Positions 7,257-15,860 are shown, counted from the first letter of the stretch. The stretch is 21,777 nucleotides of DNA from an uncultured Clostridia bacterium (GCA_947254025.1 CAMYBS010000019.1:1-21777), one strand, 5' to 3'. Notes: generated by a model not told the origin, from the sequence alone. Numbers and translations are program-made.

Positions 7257-8441
7257 ATGAACTTCGAAATTTTATTACACTTAGGTACAATACTTTTAGT
7301 CGGCTTTATAGTTGCTAAATTGCTTGGTCTTTTAAAATTTCCAGAAGTAACTGGCTACTTGATAGCAGGCATACTTATAGGACCATCAGTCTTCGGTTTT
7401 ATACCAGAAGAAGCAGTTAAGAGCTTCGACATCATCAGTGAAGTCGCACTTGCCTTCATCGCCTTTTCCATAGGTGCTGAACTAAAGTTTGATGACTTAA
7501 AGAAGGTTGGCAAGGCTATCTTCCTAATAACTATACTAGAAGCACTAGTTGCCTTCTTCTTAGTAACAGTAGTTATGCTTTTATTAAAGCAAAGTCTACC
7601 ATTCTCACTAGCTATAGGTTCAATCGCGTGCGCAACAGCACCAGCAGCTACACTTATGGTTATCAAGCAATACAAGGCAGAAGGACCACTAGTTAGAACA
7701 CTAATACCGGTTGTTGCACTAGACGACGGTGTATGTATCATCGCCTTCGGCGTTGCATCAACACTTGCACAAAATATGATACAAGGCGGCGCTTTCTCCA
7801 TGATGAACATGGTAGGTAAGCCAATAATACAAATTTTCTCTGCACTTGCACTTGGCATTGTCGCAGGCATCATCATGGTTAAGGCCATGAACTTTATGAA
7901 GAATCAAGGACAAATACAAGTTGCTTTCATAGGTGTCATCTTCTTACTTGCAGCTATATCACTACGCTTCGGCCTATCAAGCCTTCTTACTATGATGGCT
8001 TTTGGTACAACAATTTGTAACACATCATCAAACGAAGTTAAAGTTTTCACTGCAATCGAAGTTATCACACCAGCTATATTCTTATGCTTCTTCGTACTAT
8101 CAGGTGCGGATCTAGACCTTTCGAGCTTAACAAAGGTAGGCGTACTTGGTGCAGCTTATGTTGTAGCAAGAGTTATAGGTAAGGCACTAGGAGCAGGTAT
8201 CGGCGCAAAGATAGGCAGCTTGTCATCATCAGTTCAACAAAACCTAGGCTTCTGCTTAGTACCACAAGCCGGTGTTGCTATAGGTCTTTCACTTATAGCA
8301 AAGAGAATCATACCTGCACCACACGGAGCAGCAATCAGAGACATCATACTTTCAGCTACAGTTATTTATGAACTTATAGGACCACTATTAACAAAGATGG
8401 CACTATTCAGAGCTGGAGAAATTAAGAAGGAGAACATATAA
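7257..8441 (+). CDS. Na+/H+ antiporter of the CPA2 (KefB/NapA) family
   Basis: A 394-residue inner-membrane protein with about 12 hydrophobic segments and almost no soluble tail. The early motif GLLKFPEVTGYLIAGILIGP and the core ALDDGVCIIAFG are typical of CPA2 exchangers. The Asp156-Asp157 pair is the ion-binding pair of electrogenic NapA-type members. The C-terminal nucleotide-binding (RCK/TrkA-N) domain found in Kef systems is absent, and the separate PII-like protein upstream may take its regulatory place (inference). It begins right after the PII-like gene and shares a TAATG overlap with the acetyltransferase. The exact cation (Na+, K+ or Li+) cannot be read from sequence. Confidence 0.88.
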   Translation: MNFEILLHLGTILLVGFIVAKLLGLLKFPEVTGYLIAGILIGPSVFGFIPEEAVKSFDIISEVALAFIAFSIGAELKFDDLKKVGKAIFLITILEALVAFFLVTVVMLLLKQSLPFSLAIGSIACATAPAATLMVIKQYKAEGPLVRTLIPVVALDDGVCIIAFGVASTLAQNMIQGGAFSMMNMVGKPIIQIFSALALGIVAGIIMVKAMNFMKNQGQIQVAFIGVIFLLAAISLRFGLSSLLTMMAFGTTICNTSSNEVKVFTAIEVITPAIFLCFFVLSGADLDLSSLTKVGVLGAAYVVARVIGKALGAGIGAKIGSLSSSVQQNLGFCLVPQAGVAIGLSLIAKRIIPAPHGAAIRDIILSATVIYELIGPLLTKMALFRAGEIKKENI

Positions 8442-8887
8442 TGAACATAAAAATTAAGTATTTTGAGGAACTAAACACAACTGAGCTATATGAAATACTT
8501 AAGCTTAGACAGTCGGTCTTCGTAGTTGAACAAAACTGTCCTTATAACGATGTGGACGAGTTTGATCCACTTTCGGTTCATTTAATGATGATAGAGGGTG
8601 ATGAGCTTATAGGCTACGCAAGGATTACTGAGAAGGATACTCGTTACCCAGAAGTCTCCATAGGTCGCTTTCTTGTGAAGAAAGACTTTAGACATAGTGG
8701 CTTTGGCGATAAGTTATTCACAAGGGCGATTGATTACATCACAGACGACATGAAGGAAGACACAATTAAGATACAAGCACAAACATATATGAAAGACTAC
8801 TACGCAAAGAAGGGTTTTAAAGAGATATCAAAGGCTTATCTCGAAGACAACATTGAGCATGTAGACATGCTTTATAAAAAAGATTAA
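8441..8887 (+). CDS. elaA: ElaA-type GNAT N-acetyltransferase
   Basis: A 148-residue GNAT-fold enzyme. LRQSVFVVEQNCPYNDVDEFD near the N-terminus is the family hallmark of ElaA, followed by the acetyl-CoA region (RFLVKKDFRHSGFGDKLFTRA, with the Arg/Gly-rich pyrophosphate loop) and a DYYAKKGF end motif. The acceptor substrate of ElaA proteins is not established. It overlaps the antiporter gene by one base (TAATG), and the next gene starts one base after its stop, so it is part of the long operon rather than a free-standing gene. Confidence 0.83.
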   Translation: MNIKIKYFEELNTTELYEILKLRQSVFVVEQNCPYNDVDEFDPLSVHLMMIEGDELIGYARITEKDTRYPEVSIGRFLVKKDFRHSGFGDKLFTRAIDYITDDMKEDTIKIQAQTYMKDYYAKKGFKEISKAYLEDNIEHVDMLYKKD

Positions 8888-8888
8888 G

Positions 8889-9944
8889 ATGCAAAAGAGA
8901 TTATTCGCCGTGCTTATGGCCTTGTGCCTAGCTCTTACTGCTTGCGGCACTAAAACAAGCAAAGAAGAAAGAAAGGATCTTAGCATACTTCTACTTATCA
9001 ACGGTACCCTTGGTGACAAGAGCTTCTTTGACAGCGCTGAGGCTGGCATGAAGCTTATCAAAGAAAAGTACCCTGAGATTACGACTAAGACCATACAGAT
9101 GGGTACTGATGAGACGAAGTATGATGCGATACTTGAGGAGAACACAGAGTCCAAGGCATATGACATCATAGTAGTTGGCACTTGGCAGCTAAAGGATAAG
9201 ATACAAAAGATTTCCGACAAGTATCCAGAGCAAAACTTCATACTCTTCGACGATAACGCAAATGACGGCGAGAAAAAGTATGAGAACATCTACTCGATAC
9301 TCTACAAGCAAAACGAGGGAGGCTTTTTAGCAGGAGCTCTTGCAAGCCTTGTTGAAAGCAGCGAGGGATATAGTTTTGCCAAGAAGACTAAGAAGCTTGG
9401 ACTTATTGGCGGCATGGATAATAAAATTATAAAGGACTTCTTACTTGGCTACGAAGATGGAGCAAAGTATGTCGATAGCGAGGCTATGATACTTAGTAGC
9501 TACGTTGGTAACTTCACTGATGCCATCAAGGCGAAGGACCTTGCAAACATCTTGTACAAAAAGAAGGATGTTGATATCATCTTTAACGTTGCATCCATCG
9601 CGGGCCTTGGCATCATAGACTCGGCAGTAGAGAACGAGCGCTACGTCATAGGCGTGGATTCAGATCAAGCGGCTCTACTAGGTGACGAAAAGGCGAAGTA
9701 CATCCTAACATCCATACTTAAGAGGGTCGATGTATCCTTACTAAGAGCAATCGATAAGTACAAAAAGGGAGAGAAGATCTTCGGCACTACAGAGTTTTTG
9801 GGAGTAAAGGAAGGCGGCATAGCAATTGCTGATGGCGCATACTACGAGGCGAATATAAGTAAAGACACAAGAGATAAGATGGAAGAAATTATTGCTGAAA
9901 TAAAGGCTGATAAGATTAGTATAAGGTCAGAGTTCAATGATTAA
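8889..9944 (+). CDS. BMP-family substrate-binding lipoprotein of a nucleoside-type ABC importer
   Basis: A 351-residue solute receptor related to PnrA/BmpA and Bacillus NupN (YufN). Residues 1-19 are a lipoprotein signal peptide ending LALTACG (Cys19). The mature part has the BMP order: SILLLINGTLGDKSFFDSAEAG near the N-terminus, a YDIIVVGTWQ strand, NEGGFLAGALA, KLGLIGGMDN, DVDIIFNVAS and VIGVDSDQ. Characterised members bind purine nucleosides, so that is the likely cargo, but specificity is inferred. It heads the four-gene transporter set and overlaps the ATPase gene by 8 bases. Confidence 0.88.
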   Translation: MQKRLFAVLMALCLALTACGTKTSKEERKDLSILLLINGTLGDKSFFDSAEAGMKLIKEKYPEITTKTIQMGTDETKYDAILEENTESKAYDIIVVGTWQLKDKIQKISDKYPEQNFILFDDNANDGEKKYENIYSILYKQNEGGFLAGALASLVESSEGYSFAKKTKKLGLIGGMDNKIIKDFLLGYEDGAKYVDSEAMILSSYVGNFTDAIKAKDLANILYKKKDVDIIFNVASIAGLGIIDSAVENERYVIGVDSDQAALLGDEKAKYILTSILKRVDVSLLRAIDKYKKGEKIFGTTEFLGVKEGGIAIADGAYYEANISKDTRDKMEEIIAEIKADKISIRSEFND

Positions 9945-11007
9945 GATACGGAATTTACACTTTGCTTATGGTGAGAACGTCATCTTTGACAAGTTCACAC
10001 TTGATATAGACACTAGGCTTAGCTTTCTTATGGGCAAGAATGGCGCGGGAAAGACGACGCTTCTAAAGCTCATACATGCAGACTTAAAGGGCTACACTGG
10101 AGAGATAGTCTCCGACGAAGCCTTCATGGTGAGTCAAAGCTTTATGCTCTTTGATGAGTTAAGTGCTATAGAGAACATCGCCATCGCCATAGATATGAAG
10201 AAGGAAAAAGTTCTTAGTCTAGTTGAGACATCGCCATTCTATATATCAGGTCTTGATAGAAAAGTTAAAGAGATGAGGGCCATAGAAAAACAGACGCTTG
10301 AGCTTATTGCGATGAGCTTATCAGATAAGAAACTAATCCTACTTGATGAGGTGAGCGGGGCACTAGACTCGAGTGTAACTCAAAAGCTAATTGACTACAT
10401 CAAGTCTTCTACAAAGAGCTTTCTTATGGTCTCGCACGACTCTGAGTTCATATCAGCCTTCGATGCTGAAGTGATTTATTTAAATGAGCAAAAAAACATT
10501 TCTTCACAAGTGCCTTATATAGTAACAGAGGGCAAAGAGAAAAAGATTATCGGTATATATATAAAGGACGAGGCTGCTCTTGAAGAGCTTATGAATAAGT
10601 ACAAAAGTTTTGCTTACGTAGCAAAGGATGTGCGCGAGGAAGTGCTTATGGACGAGAGGGCATTTAAGAACATCTTCATGTACGAGATGCTAGCTAATAC
10701 AAGGCACGACTACGAAAGAGAAGCAGAGGACTTTATTAAGAAATATAAATTAAAGTTTAAGCCAAATGACATCACAAGTACACTCTCAGGTGGCAACTTG
10801 CAAAAGCTTGTCTTCTTTAGAGAGATGCTCCGCGATGAAGAGGCATATATTTTATATAATTACAAGAAGGGCATGGACTTCGAAGCGAAGGCGCTTGCTC
10901 AAGAGGCGATACTAAAGAGGCGAGACGAGGGTAGGACGATATACATCATCTCGGATGATTATGAAGAATTAAAGGAGGATATAGTAGATGAAATCAAAGT
11001 CATTTAA
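9937..11007 (+). CDS. Shortened double-domain ABC ATPase of the nucleoside-type importer
   Basis: Energises the two permeases that follow. Relatives such as NupO have two complete nucleotide-binding domains and about 500 residues; this one has 356. Domain 1 (about 1-185) keeps the Walker A GKNGAGKTT (33-41), Gln67, Walker B LILLDE (133-138) and His167, but its signature is degenerate (MRAIEKQ, about 113-119). Domain 2 (about 195-356) has lost its Walker A region; a short segment leads directly to YVAKDVREEV, which aligns with the family IPEDR stretch. It keeps a good signature LSGGNLQK (283-290), whereas its Walker B region (AYILYNYKKG) and H-loop (ISDD) are degenerate. The retained parts complement each other. 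No frameshift is seen and flanking genes are intact, so it is probably functional. Confidence 0.87.
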   Translation: MIKIRNLHFAYGENVIFDKFTLDIDTRLSFLMGKNGAGKTTLLKLIHADLKGYTGEIVSDEAFMVSQSFMLFDELSAIENIAIAIDMKKEKVLSLVETSPFYISGLDRKVKEMRAIEKQTLELIAMSLSDKKLILLDEVSGALDSSVTQKLIDYIKSSTKSFLMVSHDSEFISAFDAEVIYLNEQKNISSQVPYIVTEGKEKKIIGIYIKDEAALEELMNKYKSFAYVAKDVREEVLMDERAFKNIFMYEMLANTRHDYEREAEDFIKKYKLKFKPNDITSTLSGGNLQKLVFFREMLRDEEAYILYNYKKGMDFEAKALAQEAILKRRDEGRTIYIISDDYEELKEDIVDEIKVI

Positions 11008-11953
11008 GAGATATTTCATTTTGCTATATCCTATTTTTATGCTTATGGTCTTATTAATACTTGCGCTTCTTTCACATAAGAGCTTTGCAGATATTGGGGC
11101 TGCGGCATTAAAACCATTCACCTCGCATCTATATAGACTGAGCTTTGTTAAAGAGTTTATGGTCATTAGCTTTTTATCCCTTGCGATGAACCTTTCCTTG
11201 TCGATGGGCGAGATGAATTTTTCGCTTGAAGGCATTTTTCATATGGGTATCTTTTTATGTGCGCTTGTAGCTATATACTGCGCAAATTTTTTCTTTATTA
11301 TAATTTTCATTCCAATCATTTTATTCTTACTATGGCAAGTACCTAAGGGCATATCCAGTGGAGATGGCAAGAAACTCATCATATCGTCACTGATCTTTAA
11401 CTATGTGATTTTAGGCATTATCAATTACTTGGTATATACATTCTTCTCTGATGAGAGCATCTCTTCAGCCGTTACAAAAAAATTTGACTTCGCTCTTGAC
11501 ATAAGAGCAGCTCTTCTACTTAGTGCTGTCTCTCTTATAGTCTTCGTAGTCCTTGCACGTAAGTTCTCTTTAGTAAAGAAGCTTAAGTTAATAAAGGATG
11601 CACCGAGCGTTTTAATCTCGACTGGAACTGATATAAATAAAGAAAAGAGGGCGATTGACCTTTGCCTTGCTATGCTTACATCTGTGGCAGCATTTTTATA
11701 TTTATTTTTAAACTACGAGCGCTTCAGCTTGCAAGGCTTCACAGGCTATGGTTTTGATGCGATAACTGTGTCCTTACTTGCTCGTGGTGACTTTAAAAAA
11801 CTTGCCTATCCAGCCATTTTAATTACGTACATAAGACTTTTAAGCCTTGTCATGCAGACCGAATTTTCATTCGTCTCGTCTGTGATGTACTTAATGCAAG
11901 GCGTTCTGATCTTTATATCAATATTGGAGGCGCGCGATGACAGAAATTATTAG
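10988..11953 (+). CDS. Nucleoside-type ABC transporter permease, first subunit
   Basis: A 321-residue polytopic membrane protein, positioned and shaped like NupP (YufP) of BMP-type importers. Hydrophobic segments alternate with short polar loops, and the family-typical MNLSLSMGEMNFSLEG segment is visible around residues 67-82. Its start overlaps the ATPase gene by 20 bases, with GGAGG at 10974-10978. It overlaps the second permease by 17 bases. It is slightly shorter than usual (about 350). Assignment rests on operon order and the conserved segment; a specific substrate is not visible in the sequence. Confidence 0.82.
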   Translation: MKSKSFKRYFILLYPIFMLMVLLILALLSHKSFADIGAAALKPFTSHLYRLSFVKEFMVISFLSLAMNLSLSMGEMNFSLEGIFHMGIFLCALVAIYCANFFFIIIFIPIILFLLWQVPKGISSGDGKKLIISSLIFNYVILGIINYLVYTFFSDESISSAVTKKFDFALDIRAALLLSAVSLIVFVVLARKFSLVKKLKLIKDAPSVLISTGTDINKEKRAIDLCLAMLTSVAAFLYLFLNYERFSLQGFTGYGFDAITVSLLARGDFKKLAYPAILITYIRLLSLVMQTEFSFVSSVMYLMQGVLIFISILEARDDRNY

Positions 11954-12803
11954 AGCTTTTATACGCATATTTTTATTGTGCCTAGCCATCAATGCGATGC
12001 GAAATATTGGCCTATGCCTATTACATGCGGACGGCCTTGTCAATATCTCAGCCATCACAGCCATCATCGTCTTTAATGAAACGTCGTCCTTTGCACTAAG
12101 CTTAAGCACGGCTGTACTTGTGTGCATGAGTGTAAACATCTTATTCGTTTACTTAACAAAGCGAAGGGGCGCTTCGGACATTGTTTATGGTATAGCGATG
12201 AACCTTATGCTGCGTGGTCTATCTGGTCTTATGCTCTACCTATATGCAGGCGACCTTGCTATGTCGACCTCACTGAGCATAAACTTCGACTCTAATATAT
12301 TTGGAGTCAACTTCTTCATAATCTTGGGAGCAGTAATGAGTCTAGTCTACTATGTATTCTTATATAAGACAAAGGCAGGCCTTGAGCTAAGAGCCGTGGG
12401 ACTTGATGAAGAAAAGGCTAAGTTTAGAAAATTAAATATACTTAGCTCGCGTCTTTATGCTACTGTATTTGCATCGGTTTTTGCAGCGCTTGTAGGAAGC
12501 TTCTTATCGCTATCGTACTTTTCATACTTCACAGAAAACATCTCGCAAAATGTGGGCTACGTATGCTTGGCACTTGAAGGCTTCTCAGCCATACACCCAG
12601 CTCTAACGCCAATTGCAAGCCTTGTATATGCTGTCTTTACTTATCTTGCAGGCTCCTTCCAAAGCGTGGCGGCCATTAACTACAAGCTACTTGATACTCT
12701 GCCTTACATCGTTATGCTTGTGCTCTTATACTTCTCTAAGGGCAAGGGCAAATTGCACGGCAAGAATTTTTATGATATAATTAAAAAAGAGGTGAAAGAA
12801 TGA
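11937..12803 (+). CDS. Nucleoside-type ABC transporter permease, second subunit
   Basis: A 288-residue membrane protein corresponding to NupQ (YufQ). Family features include GIAMNLMLRGLSGLMLY, the coupling-region segment KTKAGLELRAVGLDEEKAKF (about residues 145-164) and ALEGFSAIHPALTPI. The coupling motif LELRAVG is typical of BMP and ribose-type permeases and touches the ATPase. The ATG of the next gene overlaps its stop (ATGA), so the wall hydrolase downstream is co-translated. About eight hydrophobic segments are apparent. Confidence 0.85.
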   Translation: MTEIIRAFIRIFLLCLAINAMRNIGLCLLHADGLVNISAITAIIVFNETSSFALSLSTAVLVCMSVNILFVYLTKRRGASDIVYGIAMNLMLRGLSGLMLYLYAGDLAMSTSLSINFDSNIFGVNFFIILGAVMSLVYYVFLYKTKAGLELRAVGLDEEKAKFRKLNILSSRLYATVFASVFAALVGSFLSLSYFSYFTENISQNVGYVCLALEGFSAIHPALTPIASLVYAVFTYLAGSFQSVAAINYKLLDTLPYIVMLVLLYFSKGKGKLHGKNFYDIIKKEVKE

Positions 12804-14860
12804 AAAAATTACTTAGAAATTTATTTATAGTATCGATACTGCTACTAACACTGATACATACAGGAGAAGTTAAGGCAGCATCACTTAATTTAATCATAGA
12901 CGGAAACAATGTTACAAAGAGCGCAAGTCCTATCCTCAAAGATGCGAGGACACTAGTGCCACTTCGTTTTATCGCGGAAACTTTTGGAAGAAACGTTGAG
13001 TGGAGTGACGCAGAAAGGAGCGTTACAGTTAGTGACGGAGCAAATAGTTTCAAGCTATACATTGATTCGTTCCTTATAGACATAAGTGACGGCTCACTTA
13101 AGTTTACAGATGTTGCGCCTTGTATAGTAAGGGGCAGAACTTACTTGCCACTAAGAGCAGTAGCCGAGCTTATGAACATAGCTGTTGGCTATGACGACCA
13201 AAGTAGAACTGTTAATATCGACTCTAGTGCATTTAACCAAAGCACACAAAGCACTATGCTAATGGGACTAGAGCCAAATCAAAACATCACTACTAAGATG
13301 AACTTTACTTTTGCAAGTGATAAGACATTTGCAAAGGCAAAGCTGCTTCTACTTGATGAAAATAACGAGGGATATATACAAGACGTTAAAACAAACATGA
13401 GTGAAACTCTAGAGTATCTTCCAAGTATGAAGGATGCTGGATGGAAGAAACTAGTCCTTGCACTATATGATGCGAGCGGCAAGCTTGTAGACGCGACAGG
13501 TGCGAGAGTAAATATCAATGTTCTTCCAAGAGTAACATATACAGGAGTTGACAATGGCGGCTTAGTGCAAGATGAGTTAAAGATTACTCCAGATATAAAT
13601 TTTGTCGCATCAAAGATGAAGGCGATAATAACAAACCTAACAACAGGAGCAACAGAGACTAAGGACAATCTTGATCCAGAAGGAGAGTTCGCGTTTAGAC
13701 CAAGCTATCTAGACTCAGGCAGCTACTCAATCATGCTATCGGCCTTTGATGAACTTGGAAATGAACACTTCGGCGAGACTAAGACCTTCACTATGAACAT
13801 AAGTCCTTACATCAATATAACAGGTGTGCCAAAAGACGGTGTCATCTCTGGACAAGTGACTCTTAATGTGCAAAGAAACTTCGACGTTATGAGGACTGAC
13901 TATATGCTTAGAGATCCACTTACAGGAACTGAGAGCGTTATCGAGTCGAAGTCCTACGGTGCATGCAAGTTCTTCCCGAATGTAAAGGATGCAGGTCAAA
14001 AGGAAGTCTTTGTTAGATGTATAGATGCTAGCGGCAAGACTATGGAGAGCGAGCACAAGCTTGTCTTGATAAAGGGTGACTCCAAACTATTGATTCAAGG
14101 CGTTGCACCAGGCGGTATAATTCATAAGTATATAGACCTAAATGCAGTATCCAATGTTGGTGTCAACAGCGTAAACTATTATCTAAGAAACCTTAGAACA
14201 GGTAAAACTAAGACTATAGCAGAGAACGTTGCATATGGCGAGAACTATAGATATAATGTAAGCGCTGATGATGAGGGCGAGAACGAAATCTACGCAACAG
14301 GTAATCAAATCGATGCCTTCATAAAGGGCGAGAGCATAAAGTTTAGAATCTATACAGGAAAGATTTTTACAAAACAGCCACTTATGGCGAAGGATAAGTT
14401 CCTTGACTACACAAAGAAGGTTGCTAGACGCGAATTTTTAAGAACAGACTTAAGCGGCGCCATCACAACAGCGCAAGCTATACTTGAGTCGGGTTGGGGT
14501 CAATCGGTGCCAGTAGATAAGTACACAGGTAAGTTCTCAAACAACTTATTTGGTGTTAAAGGAAGTGCATCAAACGGCACAGTTACAATCACAACATCTG
14601 AAGTTTATAACAACGTCAAAGTAAGTATAGATGCAAACTTTAGAGCGTACAAGTCAGCCGATGAATCCTTCATTGACCACACAGCACTTTTACTTGAAAG
14701 AAAGTGGTATGCGCCATTTAGAAAGGTAATGTTTAACGACCAAAGAGGCGTTTACGCCATTAAGAGAAGTGGCTATGCAACAGATCCAAAGTATCCAGGC
14801 AAGCTTAAAGCCATCATCGATAAGTACAACTTGAAAGAGCTAGACAAAGTTAATATATAA
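12800..14860 (+). CDS. Secreted glucosaminidase (GH73) with stalk domain and four tandem beta repeats
   Basis: A 686-residue exported wall hydrolase, with a signal peptide at residues 1-27. Residues about 28-137 are a copper-amine-oxidase-type N-terminal domain (RTLVPLRFIAETFG and RTYLPLRAVAELM), a non-catalytic cell-surface module in Bacillota. Residues about 150-520 form four related units of 85-95 residues, recognisable by GV..GG starts, a DAG turn and YDASGK or CIDASGK. Residues about 530-680 match the GH73 N-acetylglucosaminidase fold, with probable catalytic Glu563 in AQAILESGWGQS and the NNLFGVKG motif. It cleaves peptidoglycan glycan strands in autolysis or cell separation. It is the last gene of the nucleoside-importer operon and ends at a strong terminator. 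Confidence 0.88.
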   Translation: MKKLLRNLFIVSILLLTLIHTGEVKAASLNLIIDGNNVTKSASPILKDARTLVPLRFIAETFGRNVEWSDAERSVTVSDGANSFKLYIDSFLIDISDGSLKFTDVAPCIVRGRTYLPLRAVAELMNIAVGYDDQSRTVNIDSSAFNQSTQSTMLMGLEPNQNITTKMNFTFASDKTFAKAKLLLLDENNEGYIQDVKTNMSETLEYLPSMKDAGWKKLVLALYDASGKLVDATGARVNINVLPRVTYTGVDNGGLVQDELKITPDINFVASKMKAIITNLTTGATETKDNLDPEGEFAFRPSYLDSGSYSIMLSAFDELGNEHFGETKTFTMNISPYINITGVPKDGVISGQVTLNVQRNFDVMRTDYMLRDPLTGTESVIESKSYGACKFFPNVKDAGQKEVFVRCIDASGKTMESEHKLVLIKGDSKLLIQGVAPGGIIHKYIDLNAVSNVGVNSVNYYLRNLRTGKTKTIAENVAYGENYRYNVSADDEGENEIYATGNQIDAFIKGESIKFRIYTGKIFTKQPLMAKDKFLDYTKKVARREFLRTDLSGAITTAQAILESGWGQSVPVDKYTGKFSNNLFGVKGSASNGTVTITTSEVYNNVKVSIDANFRAYKSADESFIDHTALLLERKWYAPFRKVMFNDQRGVYAIKRSGYATDPKYPGKLKAIIDKYNLKELDKVNI

Positions 14861-14863
14861 AAC

Positions 14864-14889
14864 AAAGAGCAAGGCTAGCCTTGCTCTTT
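14864..14889 (+). terminator. Terminator closing the long operon
   Basis: A perfect 26-base palindrome (AAAGAGCAAGGC with GCCTTGCTCTTT) ending in TTTT, three bases after the glucosaminidase stop. Because it is symmetric it might also stop transcription arriving from the minus strand. Confidence 0.9.
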
Positions 14890-14920
14890 TATATGTAGCA
14901 TAAGTGAGTCTATATTCAAT

Positions 14921-14950
14921 AAAAATCCTCCGGATTACTCCAGAGGATTT
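14921..14950 (-). terminator. Terminator of the minus-strand NlpC/P60 gene
   Basis: AAATCCTC and GAGGATTT arms with an inner GGA/TCC pairing around TTAC and one mismatch. Read on the minus strand the stem runs into a T-rich tract (TTTTTATT). It sits just past the stop of the NlpC/P60 gene. Confidence 0.8.
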
Positions 14951-14956
14951 ATTATT

Positions 14957-15799
14957 TTATTCAGTAATTCTATATGCCTTATAGCCCTTTGTTCTAAGCT
15001 TAGTTATTCTTACACCAGTTGTCTCTATGGACTCAGCAACCTTGCCATCACCAATGTAGAGCATCATGTGCTGACCAGCCTTGTTTAGTATGTCGCCCTT
15101 TTGCAATTGATTCATAGGTATCTCTACGAAGCTCTCTGGATACCAATCAAGCGTCCATGAGTATAAACCATCAGCAGGCACATCAAAGCCTGCTACCTGT
15201 ATAGCTGACGAGACAAGACCTGAGCAGTCAACATTTGCGTAAGGCGCTCCTAAAACAGAGTATATATAGTCGATCATAGTTTCGACCTTCTCAGCCCTCG
15301 GTGGATTTTGGTATACGAACTCTTGCGTGCTGTCTATAACTATAGTCCTAGATGGAGCGTCGTAGCCAACTTTGAAGTTCGCCGCTTCAGCAATGTCTCT
15401 TAAGCTCATGTAGTTGTAGTCATTAATGTTGTAGGACTTAACTATCAAAGAAGTGTAACTTGGCCTCATGCCTAGATACTTAAACTTTGGATTCAAGTTT
15501 AACTTCTTCACACTAAGAGGAGCAAGCTCGCTACCGTTTTCAGTATAAGCACTATCCCTTACTACAACAGGAGTGCCCTCATCAACCATGACCTCAAAAC
15601 CTTTTTGCGTACCCATCATAAGCTTTGCGACATCTCTTAGCTTGAAGTAGTTGTAGCCTTTGATGTTGTAGCAGCTCACATTTTGCACCTTGCCGTCAAC
15701 ACTAATATTTACATTGTTAAGCTTAGCAGTGTTACGTGCACTAGCCTTGCTGCTTATTAAGAGTAGTCCTATAAGCAAAATAAAAATTTTCTTTCTCAT
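14957..15799 (-). CDS. Secreted NlpC/P60 family peptidoglycan hydrolase with stalk domain
   Basis: A 280-residue exported protein. Residues 1-21 are a signal peptide (ISSKASA then cleavage). Residues about 30-155 are a copper-amine-oxidase-type module with paired YFKLRDVAKLM and YMSLRDIAEAA segments, the same surface module as in the glucosaminidase. Residues about 170-280 are an NlpC/P60 domain: Cys192 in DCSGLVSSA and His244 in GQHMMLYIG. The third catalytic-triad position, 12 residues after His244, is Glu256, where His, Asn or Gln is usual. The family hydrolyses gamma-D-Glu-diamino-acid bonds or related stem-peptide links. GGAGG precedes the start. It is monocistronic, divergent from pcp. 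Confidence 0.87.
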   Translation of the reverse strand: MRKKIFILLIGLLLISSKASARNTAKLNNVNISVDGKVQNVSCYNIKGYNYFKLRDVAKLMMGTQKGFEVMVDEGTPVVVRDSAYTENGSELAPLSVKKLNLNPKFKYLGMRPSYTSLIVKSYNINDYNYMSLRDIAEAANFKVGYDAPSRTIVIDSTQEFVYQNPPRAEKVETMIDYIYSVLGAPYANVDCSGLVSSAIQVAGFDVPADGLYSWTLDWYPESFVEIPMNQLQKGDILNKAGQHMMLYIGDGKVAESIETTGVRITKLRTKGYKAYRITE

Positions 15800-15831
15800 A
15801 CTAACCTCCTATAAAATTTCTTCTTAACTAT

Positions 15832-15860
15832 AGTATATATGATAAAGCATTTTATTGCAA
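15832..15860 (-). promoter_or_regulatory. Sigma-A promoter of the NlpC/P60 gene
   Basis: On the minus strand: TTGCAA (15860-15855), a 17-base spacer and TATACT (15837-15832). About 32 bases follow before the ATG. The -35 box is its own reverse complement and can serve the other strand too. Confidence 0.65.

Noticed and set aside
7355..7888. 177-codon minus-strand open frame inside the antiporter gene
   Set aside because: Fully opposite a well-supported membrane protein; composition is that of an antisense shadow, and there is no ribosome binding site.
8700..8890. Purine riboswitch ahead of the nucleoside importer
   Set aside because: The region is coding sequence of the acetyltransferase gene; no room or matching aptamer core.
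8828..9289. 153-codon minus-strand open frame opposite the BMP lipoprotein gene
   Set aside because: Antisense to a clear lipoprotein and crossing the acetyltransferase end; no start signals.
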